Below are positions 56,101 to 64,000 of a DNA stretch of 64,000 bases, piece by piece (within the stretch, counting starts at the first letter, position 1; every line of letters starts with the position of its first letter). Source of the DNA: Harmothoe impar (Eukaryota; Annelida; Polychaeta; Phyllodocida; Polynoidae); NCBI GenBank assembly GCA_947462335.1, contig OX381706.1, forward strand, positions 17,088,784 through 17,152,783. The letters run 5' to 3'. The notes below the pieces were generated by a model. That model made no database searches and was not told the DNA's origin. It saw nothing but the letters and a program-made list of their open reading frames with translations. Position numbers and translations under genes: made by a program.

Positions 56101-59100
56101 TTAACATAATTATGTGCCTCTTGCATTTAATACAAATGCCATTCATATTGAAAATAAATGCTTCCTCTGGTAAAACACTCCTATTTTCCATGGTTCAATT
56201 AAGTTCCTATATCAATATTTATTGGTGTAGAAAGCAGGTGTGGTTCTACATTTGGACACAGAGACCTCAACCCCCTTTACCAGGTGGTGGCTTCCTCCAC
56301 TGAGGAGGCCACTGGTGTGGAAAAGGTGACACTATTCTCTGAGAGCTCCTGGTGTGCTGCACAAGAAGACACTGCCCCCTACTTGCAGGTGGAGTAACTG
56401 TTATATTGTTGCATGGCATATTTCTCAAGTCTTTAAGATTCAGATAGTATAGAAAACATAGATGACCACTTACTACCATTCAGGACTGGCTGTTATCATT
56501 CAGATAGAGAAGTATTATACAGATACTGGACTATACAAAACATAGACATAGTAATATCTAAGGCTACACTTCACTGATAGTCCAGATAGAGGATGATCGT
56601 ACAGGTGTTAGCTGAATCCTACAACCTTAAGAAATAATCCCTAGGTCCACAATTGTGTGTCACACTAAGTTTAGTACTACATGTGTATTACATTGTGTCA
56701 AAATAACTAGTTTATTAAATACAGTCTTAACATACTGAAATATTTTAAGTAAAACTACTTTGATGATAAATGATGATAAACTGGCAATACTCTATTTCAA
56801 TTTCATCAAGATAGGAGTTGGTCGTCCCTACCCTAGTTCCACCCATTTATGTATAAGCATACATTTCTGCTTGGCAGGTGAATCATTTTTTCTCAGTAGC
56901 AATTTAAGTATCAGAGTGCAGAAATGTTCAACATGATTCTGCCATCTGCTTTTCCCAATAGGTGGACCTTCTTTCTACAAGGACTGTCACTGGTTTCTGG
57001 ACTCAGGGAAGCACCGATATCAACTTACAGACCATGGTCACCAACTTCCAACTAGCCTTTGGTCTCCATCAAAATGAAATGATTCAGTATGAGGAAAACA
57101 ATCAAGTCAAGGTGATATTGCATATGCTAACTAGAATGAATGTTAGGGTGCCAATACTTAACTCTCTCTATGGCTGGTATGAAGCTTGGTTATTGATAGG
57201 ATGACCAACTCTGCATATTAGTTGGTCATTATATTTGAGCTCTATCACACAAAACTAGACAGATTGTGTACAGATGAGCAGTGTGGAGTTGTTGATATCT
57301 ATTGGGATGATTGTTATCAAAGTAGGTGGAGGGAGTGTATGTCGTTGTAACATTTCAGTCAGCTTTATTGACCTTCTTCTAAGTGGCACAAAATGTTTTC
57401 GCACTCAGTGATGCGAGCTGAGTAAATCATTGTAGTAGTATATCTGGCCATATGCCGGTAACTTAACACATTCTTCCATACTTTACTTATCTTACACATC
57501 AAGGTGTTCATCAGCAATGGCCGCCCCCAGCGGCCACACCGGCATGACCTGGCCATCAATATCCATGCCCGCTACCTCAAGTTCGTCTTCACAAAATGGG
57601 ACAATAAGCCCTGCTTCAGGTTTAGCATTATTGGCTGCACATCCAGCCAAGGTGAGCAAGATAATCAATAACGTATTGCCATCTGTTTGGAGTGGAAAAC
57701 TCTAATCCGCTGAGTTTAAATATATCTGGTACTATGACAAAGTCCCCCCGACTCTCCATGATTATTAATAGATGACTCATCCTTTAAAGTATGGCTTCCT
57801 GAAAATGCTAGACAAGACACAAACATGTTAACAAAAGTACCCATTTTTCTATATCCCCCAACCCCAAGAAGCAATATGTTGATATACCAATGTTTTTATA
57901 TTTATGGATGGATTGATGAATTGATGGATAATTATTCTGCTTCACATTGCAGTAAACCTTGTATCTGGTTACCCATGGTTATCTACTGGTGGTGAAGTGC
58001 TGCATGATGACAGACGGGAGACCTGCCTCTCTGTCTCAGACACACACTGGGATGTCACACTCAAGACAGAAGTTAATGTACTTGATGTCATCCTACGTCT
58101 AGATAGTAGTGAGTAGCTCAAATACAAAGGAAAGTTCATCACCCACAACAGTTGTTGGGAATAATGACTCAAGTGCCCAAGGCTACGTTTTTACCAATAC
58201 TAGTCTATTTTTTGGTAAACATCAGTTCACATCATTAACAGTGCACATTTGTAGAACACTTCAAAGAGTACATAGTATCACCTAACAAGCAGTATAGTCA
58301 ATATTGCCTCATTTCCAAAAATAACCATTAACTGATAACAACATTACCCTAGGTTATTCCTTCAACATGGAGGTGTGGGTGACATCAGATATGTCTGTAC
58401 CGATGAGAGACACAGACCAATGGACGCTCTGTGGCAGACAGGAAGTAAAATCAGCCATCATGGGCATGCGCTGTGATGTAGAACCAGCGGGGAGAAGGGT
58501 CATGTTTATTACAGATGCTAATGTTGACCTGAGAGTCTGTGAGGTGGAAGTGTATGGGGGAACAGCAGGTGAGTGTGTATAAATTACCTTTTTACCTCCC
58601 CCTTAGGGTCGAAAATCGGCTCGCGCGTGGGCCCTTTGAAGCATAGTAACGCGCGGGTTTTTTGGCTCAAAACCGGTTAAATTTTTTTGCCCCCCCCCCC
58701 AAGAGGGGTCCAAATTTTTTTGCCCCCCCCCCTAAACCCCCCACCCCCCCCCCCTTCTTGATAATAAATGATCACTCCCTAAACATGTTGAAGTGTTCAG
58801 GTGCGAGCAGTTTCTCTGCGAGAAAGTCTGTAGGCAATACCGAGACCAAACATACTGAGCAAGTACTGGATAGCTCTCCCAGGTGCGCGAACAAAGGTTA
58901 ACAGCACAATTAATCTTTTACATCTTAAAAATGTATTGATCTAAGGCAGCCAAGTTTGGTATGTAGTGAAAAAATAGAATACCAGATGAGACAACATAAA
59001 CAACTAAAAGAAAAGAAAAAGAAGAAAAAAAACGGGGGTTGGGGGGCAGAGCACCCCGTTACATACTAGTCAACTAGCTTATAGATCCTACAATGGACTG

Positions 59101-62100
59101 TCTAGTCTTACCACTTCTAGTGGTGCAGTTTTCATTTGCTTAGTAACACTTTTAGGATAGTTTAAGATAGGATTAAGATAGGTTAAGATAAGATTAAGAT
59201 TGCGCTCAGAGCTTTTGAGGAATGACAATACTAGGTTTAAGATAATTAAGATGATCTTAATTCTGTGTTAAGATTGAGCTGTTAACGTTTGTCCGTGCAC
59301 CTAGGAGAGCTTTCCCTGCCGTGCACATACGGAGGCCACCGCATGCCAGCAGTTTCTGCAGAAGCCCTCAGGAATGGCTCTATCTAGATATAGGGACTTT
59401 TTTCCTACTATGAAATATGCAAAACTATGTTGAAATGCAACTACAATGAGGTATTTCTCTCCCATTTTTGTCATTGCTACAAGAAATTCTAGCATGTCTC
59501 TCCCACTCATGGTTTATGATCTAATCAGATACAAAATGTGACACATATAAATTACAATTTGTACATACATATTCAGCTCAGAACTATGTTAATTACAACC
59601 TCTTGTGACAACACTTGCCACAATATTACATCAATAGTAATATAACTTGCCAAATTTCCAAAGCTTTGATAATGCCAACAACCTACAAGATATGGAAACG
59701 ATTTGAGCTAAGTTGTGCAGCCAATCAAGCTGCACAGATCTTAGCAGTCAAGAGCAATTTGGAGAACTATCAATTGGATGAGACACACAGGAATGCCTAT
59801 ACTACTATGTCTGAAAAGGTGAGTACTTTTTGAAAGCAAATATACTTCAGCCGATATTACAAAATTTAACTGAATTTTAAATTTCTTATTCTTATCAATA
59901 TGTCTCTCACTTTTATAAATCATGATCTCATTATGATTATAATTAACATTCAATATTTTTAAAGACGGTGATGGCTAGCAGTGCCTGGTGCCCAGGGAAC
60001 ACAAATGAGTGCTCTGTAAGGTCTGATCTCTTCCCAGGGACACTTACACATGCCCTCCTAGGATGTGTCCTACTCAAACCAGGTAAGGCGTTAATTGTCA
60101 CTATACTTTTAACAGACAGCCACATGTTTTAAAGGCTAGAGGTCTGAGAGATCAGTAGAACCCAAATGATTAGCTAGCATTTCACTCAGCACCACAAAAT
60201 TAGAGTTGTATACAGTTTATTATATATCCCTTAACTGTCTACTTCCATCAAACGATAGTTCAATGGCTTGATGGTTGAATATTAAAAAAATGAAAATACA
60301 ACAAAAGTGATTCCACTACTCAATACATATTTGATAAACTGCACTGTTATGCCCTGGATAGAGTTCTACACAGACATTTAAAGCTGGGTTTTTGATTTTT
60401 AAAGATTCACTATTACCATTTGCTCTTCCCCAGTCTTTGTGGGCAAGCATCAACTATAATTGATGCCATGGCAGGGTGAACATCAACTATAATTGATGCC
60501 ATGGCAGGGCGAGAATCGACTATAGTTGATGCCTTGGCAGGGAGAGCATTGACTATAGTCGATGCCATGGCAGGGCAAGCATCAACTATAATTGATGCTA
60601 TGGCAGGGTGAGCATCGACAATAGTTGATGCCATGGCAGGGTGAGCATCAACTGTAGTCATCATAACTCTACATGATTCAGAAATGCCTTGTCCTTAGGG
60701 AAAGTACCTGCAAAAAGTCTCGCCCTCCCAGCCAACTAATATCAATTTATGGCCATCCTCAAAGGGTTAAAAAGTACAAGAAAATTTACCCTTCACTCTT
60801 GATGAGTATGCTGCTTATGTCACAAAACATGTTTTTTGTAATCGGGTTTGACAGTTTCAGTTAATCAAATCAATTAATATGGGCTTAATACACTGATCTA
60901 GTCCGTTCATGGAGGTAAAAGTTGAAAATAGATGTGAAAATACAAATAGTAATATGGGTTGCAGCTGCTGTATGTGAAAGCACAGTGACACAGAAGGGAC
61001 AGCTGTTGCTGACTGATGACTACCTCCGTATGTACGGCACTACCGGGGAGTGCTCCTGGGTGATCAACCCACCACCAGGCAAATATGTCAAGCTGGCAGT
61101 CATTGGCTTTGCAGTTCAAGACATGGAAAAAATGTTCATGGTGAGTGAAAAATGTATATATTATCATTTGCCTCTGCATTCACCAATGTTGTCATTCTTA
61201 GTATTGAACATAATTTCCTGATAGGCTATTTTTTTTAAAAGAAGTAAAACTTGATAATGAATACCCATTATCTTCCCATCCATAGGATGGAGACCACCTT
61301 GTGGATGTTGGTACCTGTCGAGACATCCTCTCTGTCGGCTATATCATCTCTGGTGAAGAGCAACCGGAAATGATGGAGGTGGGTGGACTGCAGACCTTCA
61401 TCTCCCCAAGTGGTGGCATGGTGGTCAAACTGACAACCTGCTTCCGGTACCGCTACACACCTCCTGAGGTGTCATTGGATACCGTGGTTGACTTTACAGG
61501 TAGGCTTTCATGTGCAGGGTAGCTACACCACCCAAGCTAACAAAAATACATTATTTTACATTGAAAGAATTTGTTTTTTTGCAATATATATCATTTTGTC
61601 ACAATAAGGAGCCACAGAGAAACGTTATATGACATCATATGAGAATTTCCGTCGTTGGAATTTATTTATTCTGAGATATATTGTTACACATCAAGCACCT
61701 GAACTTCTTCTATAGTTGTTTTTAATACTCATCATTTATTTTAGACTGTTTCGGCTGTGACATCCTCTCAGAGTGCTCCGGCCAATCCAGCTGCAACCAG
61801 CCCTGTGGTATCCTCGCGTCGCCCGGCTACCCGCTCGACTATGCCCCAAACCGAAAGTGCTCCTGGCGAATGACTGTGGCCAGTGACGCCTATATCCAGT
61901 TTGAGTTTAATGACTTTGACATCTTCCAGGAGGAGAATGACGACTGTGATGGTGATGTTGTGGAGCTATTCGACTTTGATCATTCGGGGGAGACTGCCCA
62001 GGGTCTGGGTCGGTATTGTAACACCTTCAGACCACCAGCTATGTTGGAGACGGGCTGGAATGTGCTACAGCTTGACTTCTATACTGATGCTGACATGTCA

Positions 62101-63796
62101 AGGAAGGGCTTCACTGCCTCCTACAGAGCAATCAAACATGACTTCAGTGACAATGTGGCATGGAGCGAAAATAGTCAGGGTAAGGTACCTCTTTTTGGCA
62201 ATGGCATATTGTTGGAAACCATCTCTTTTAACCCTTTCCCTGCCGATACTGCATATATGCAGTACCACTGTAAAACCAATACTGCATATATGCAGTACTG
62301 TATTTTAGTACCCAAAAACCAATACTGCATATATGCAGTACCAGGGCACTATCTGTAGTGTAGTGCCGGTTTTAATAGGACATATTCATCTGCAATCACC
62401 CCGGTGGTTGGGAACAATTTTTCAATAGTAAAGCGGCAGGGAAAGGGTTAAGGTATAAATCCACAGATGGTAATCTGTCAGACCAGAAAAGGTTTAACAT
62501 TGTAAATGATCATCCGATCCAATGGTTTGGATCAGTGGATTCACCGTTTAAGCTCAAAGCTCAATGAAAGTGTATGGTAAATTAAAAACAACGTTATCAA
62601 AGGTCCAACAGCAAGAGAATTTTAACCATGTTTTATCATCAAATGTATCTGTGTATATCAATTGTCTGAATTTGTTTTATGACCAAATGTGCATTCAGTA
62701 TTTTCAGTGGTATACAAATACCTATACCCCAATCATTACAAAAGGAGATATAGCTATCTGAGTTTGACCTCCTTATTTTCTAGAGTGTAAAGTTGGGTGG
62801 ATTCTATATAAGGAGACCTGCATCCGAGTGTTTAATCAGACTGAGGGAGTCACCTGGTTACATGCAGAGTCTGAATGCAGCCGCCAGGGGGCCAACCTAG
62901 TTAGAATTGATAGTGAGGACGAAATGATCTTTCTGAACTTCCTACTCATTTCCAAATACCAGTTAACTGACGTATACATTGGTAAGTTGCTCAGATGGGG
63001 GTACACTTAGATATCAATAAGAAAAAGAAATTGTCCAAACTAGATTGAACTAAAGACTTTAGCAAATAAAGTCTGCACAAAACTACCTTTTACAATTCTC
63101 AAATGCCTCATACCTGTGTCTACACATTCTGCATATAGTCAAACCGTTTCGATGGATAATAGAAGCTCACAGCAGAAAGTAGATATGAAATATATGGACT
63201 TGGTGCATATTTGTATTCACAGGCCTCACTGACCGGGAGGAGGAGGGCATCTTCAGATGGGCTGATGGCCATCCCCTGATCTACACTAACTGGTAAACCA
63301 CTTAACCCTAATTCCTCTCTTTCAGGTTTTGCAAGGTAGCAAATCATAATATAAGGCAGCCAGTTAAAATCAGTGCTCTGGAATATTTTTTGGCTTATAC
63401 TTAATAGCTATAGTGCACCATCCATAGGGGTATTGCATGTTTCAATACGACTTAAACATAATGCTACAACTGACAACTGATCAATGGAGCATTAATTCTG
63501 GTAAAATTCCATAATGATAATTTACACTTTCAATGACAGGAGTCCCATAGTCCAGTTGAAGAGTAGGGTATCAAAAGATGAGACATAAAACCCTTTTGTG
63601 ACAAAAACATCGTTCTTACTTCCTTGTGTTGACACCAGGAGGCAGCAGGAGCCTAACGGTGGTGCCATTGAGGCCTGTACTGTGGTGAGCCTGGCTGGGG
63701 TCCGTGCTCAGCCCAGCTGGCAGGACATCTCCTGTGCTGCTGCCATCTACAATAACTATGTGTGTTCTTACTCCATCAGCCCAACACCCGGCCCAG
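49867..63796 (+). CDS. Gene B: tandem paralogue of gene A, 3' part outside the window
   Basis: 23 coding exons with the same phases and order as gene A: 49867-49939, 50186-50437, 51188-51349, 51683-52012, 52651-52832, 53282-53441, 54097-54369, 54671-54775, 55132-55227, 55703-55945, 56231-56388, 56962-57111, 57504-57651, 57953-58108, 58353-58568, 59664-59818, 59965-60082, 60965-61140, 61286-61499, 61745-62179, 62784-62981, 63223-63292 and 63639-63796. All are open and correctly phased, so I see no sign of pseudogenisation. The window ends in the intron before the expected LDLa exons; the 7TM part must be sought downstream. Protein identity to gene A is moderate in the PAN-ApeC-kringle region and very high in the CTLD. 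Confidence 0.85.
50186..50437 (+). CDS. Gene B exon 2: PAN/apple-like domain
   Basis: 84 codons. Same cysteine frame as gene A's exon, with five extra residues (LHQGD region) before the C-W-RKYESC segment; the loop length therefore varies between paralogues, as expected for a binding loop. Confidence 0.75.
51031..51039 (+). other. Possible 9-nt microexon or decoy acceptor
   Basis: ctcttcag|ACTACCCAG|gtaatt copies the first nine bases of the next exon (51188) and has a better polypyrimidine acceptor than that exon. It arose from a tandem duplication of the intron (50873-51040 against 51066-51200). Nine bases in phase 1 would insert Asp-Tyr-Pro without frameshift. Use is unproven. Confidence 0.35.
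51188..51349 (+). CDS. Gene B exon 3: 8-cysteine module
   Basis: Near-identical to gene A's exon 5163-5324; all eight cysteines are retained. Acceptor is a weak ctaaaggag. A G-run (about 12 G) starts just after the donor at 51350, as in gene A. Confidence 0.65.
51683..53441 (+). CDS. Gene B exons 4-6: ApeC domain
   Basis: Exons 51683-52012, 52651-52832 and 53282-53441. Keeps [41 protein letters not shown] and LHLCHYRG. Intron before the last exon contains a large (TA)n/(TATG)n microsatellite (53040-53190). Confidence 0.8.
53040..53190. repeat. Compound TA/TATG microsatellite
   Basis: About 150 bp of alternating TA with TATG and AAT interruptions, just upstream of the last ApeC exon of gene B. 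Apparent Ile-Tyr open frames here are artefacts. Confidence 0.95.
54097..54369 (+). CDS. Gene B exon 7: kringle domain
   Basis: 91 codons. Six cysteines conserved (ETC, SGTC, KNYC, PFC, ESC, PFC). Differs from gene A mainly between cysteines 2 and 3 (GGTWWDNGLDQVASNPEL), four residues longer. This is the most divergent patch I saw between the paralogues. Confidence 0.8.
54671..55945 (+). CDS. Gene B exons 8-10: FTP lectin domain 1
   Basis: Exons 54671-54775, 55132-55227 and 55703-55945. Landmarks [26 protein letters not shown] and RCLHLCELFVY. Here GRYVTV matches the fucolectin consensus better than gene A's GRYLTI. Confidence 0.8.
56231..57651 (+). CDS. Gene B exons 11-13: F5/8 type C domain
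   Basis: Exons 56231-56388, 56962-57111 and 57504-57651. Retains [43 protein letters not shown] and CFRFSIIGC. As in gene A, readthrough at the first donor would give Val-Glu-stop, so the donor position is conserved together with that short readthrough. Confidence 0.85.
57953..58568 (+). CDS. Gene B exons 14-15: FTP-like domain 2
   Basis: Exons 57953-58108 and 58353-58568. Same diverged core as gene A ([41 protein letters not shown]). The shared loss of PWW predates the gene duplication. Confidence 0.65.
58600..59290. repeat. Low-complexity C-rich and TTAAGAT repeats in a gene B intron
   Basis: 58680-58753 has several poly-C runs (cccccccccc) alternating with aaatttttttg. 59029-59047 has G-runs. 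59158-59275 is a degenerate tandem repeat of (g)ttaagata. No exon is present between 58569 and 59663. Confidence 0.7.
59664..60082 (+). CDS. Gene B exons 16-17: unrecognised module
   Basis: Exons 59664-59818 and 59965-60082. Conserves [43 protein letters not shown] and LLGCV with gene A. The acceptor tttccaaag|ct is the only one giving an open, correctly phased exon; a longer version upstream meets a stop codon. Confidence 0.6.
60430..60770. mobile_element. TTAA element with a 7-copy, 33-bp palindromic array
   Basis: Seven copies start at 60449, 60482, 60515, 60548, 60581, 60614 and 60647, exactly 33 bp apart, each with a palindromic core ATC(A/G)ACTATA(A/G)TTGAT followed by gccatggcaggg. 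The right flank (ctgcaaaaagtc, ctcaaagggttaa at 60758-60770) matches the element at 25735-25910, which has a single core. So the array is an expansion inside a TTAA MITE. Confidence 0.8.
60965..61499 (+). CDS. Gene B exons 18-19: CUB domain 1
   Basis: Exons 60965-61140 and 61286-61499. [50 protein letters not shown] and [10 protein letters not shown]. One codon shorter than gene A near the end (PPEVS against PPVKVS). Confidence 0.8.
61532..61634. mobile_element. Degraded CCCAGCTAACA-family element
   Basis: cccaagctaacaaaaatacattattttacattg ... ataaggagccacagagaaacgttatatgac follows the order of the element at 734-873 (gtaaggagccttagagaaacgtt), with many changes; the right end is lost. Confidence 0.55.
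61745..62179 (+). CDS. Gene B exon 20: CUB domain 2
   Basis: 145 codons, same as gene A's exon ([50 protein letters not shown]). Asp at the position where unit 1 of gene A has Val. The exon is whole, so gene B does not show the internal duplication up to the window end. Confidence 0.9.
62228..62451. mobile_element. TTAA MITE with three TACTGCATATATGCAGTA palindromes
   Basis: TTAA at 62228 and 62448. Terminal repeats CCCTTTCCCTGCCGA and CGGCAGGGAAAGGG are inverse complements. The 18-bp palindrome TACTGCATATATGCAGTA occurs at 62247, 62280 and 62323. The orthologous intron in gene A (19731-20021) lacks it. About 220 bp, non-coding, piggyBac-type ends. Confidence 0.8.
62784..63796 (+). CDS. Gene B exons 21-23: C-type lectin domain
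   Basis: Exons 62784-62981, 63223-63292 and 63639-63796. [41 protein letters not shown] and YNNYVCS: the EPN/W-x-D calcium site is intact. Exon 23 differs from gene A by two bases in 158 (one residue, Ser to Gly), although the flanking introns have diverged. Confidence 0.9.
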
Positions 63797-64000
63797 GTAA
63801 GAACCAAATAGAGGAAATATGTCATAGTTATCTCCCTCATGAGCTATTTTAGTATGAACACTGCTGATAGTTAGTGTAGATGAGCAGTAGAATCAAGTGT
63901 AGCTTTAAAGTATATCAACAGGTGAGTCTACTGCTCATGTACCCTAATAGGTAGTAGATAATTATACAATAATATCAGTGTTCATGAGCTGTAGAATACG

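Noticed and set aside
59600..59663. Longer version of gene B exon 16 starting upstream
   Set aside because: Upstream acceptors give a stop codon or the wrong phase; only tttccaaag|ct works in both genes.
60449..60661. Regular repeat array resembling a CRISPR
   Set aside because: Eukaryotic intron; no unique spacers, since the whole 33-bp unit repeats; sits within a TTAA transposon.
60413..60664. Minus-strand frame with 11-residue repeats (MAST-IVDAHPA)
   Set aside because: Produced by a 33-bp palindromic array whose period is a multiple of three; no gene context.

Overview
The window is eukaryotic genomic DNA from a marine-type invertebrate. Genes are split into many short exons with GT..AG introns of a few hundred bases. 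Introns and spacers are rich in small inverted-repeat transposons, and the exons carry domains typical of non-vertebrate animals (ApeC, fucolectin/FTP, and an LDLa-LRR-7TM receptor of the GRL101/relaxin-receptor type). I cannot decide from sequence alone between a lancelet, a hemichordate and a lophotrochozoan. All protein-coding genes I can support lie on the + strand.

Layout. 1-3180: non-genic, repeats. 3190-40672: gene A, a giant mosaic G-protein-coupled receptor, with promoter (CCAAT, CRE, TATA), non-coding exon 1, coding exons 4128-39895 and a poly(A) signal at 40667. 40673-46700: spacer with repeats and a duplicated upstream block. 46745-63796 and onward: gene B, a tandem paralogue with the same promoter layout and the same exons, cut off by the window end after its C-type lectin domain.

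Protein architecture, from exon-by-exon translation with consistent splice phases: signal peptide, PAN/apple, 8-cysteine module, ApeC, kringle, FTP lectin, F5/8C discoidin, second FTP, a 91-residue module I do not recognise, CUB, CUB, C-type lectin with an EPN motif, four LDLa, a fibrinogen-related domain of the contactin-associated-protein (CNTNAP) type, two more LDLa, then LDLa + LRRNT + 7 LRRs + 7TM, and a cytoplasmic tail that looks like the remnant of a protein-kinase C-lobe. Without the internal duplication the protein would be about 2546 residues. ApeC, FTP, F5/8C, CTLD and FTP-like lectins bind microbial or cell-surface glycans in other proteins, so a surface receptor coupling glycan or microbe recognition to G-protein signalling is a reasonable inference, not a demonstrated function.

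Gene A carries a nearly perfect internal tandem duplication. 19565-28176 is repeated as 28177-36988 (8612 and 8812 bp). It starts inside the second CUB exon and ends inside the LRR exon, so the first LRR exon is broken by an out-of-frame CUB fragment. Almost all exons are symmetric (phase 1-1), so skipping the chimeric exon would keep the frame and give a receptor with a doubled CTLD-LDLa-FRED-LDLa ectodomain (about 3139 residues). The second unit carries an extra 152-bp TTAA-flanked element that is absent, as an intact TTAA site, from the first.
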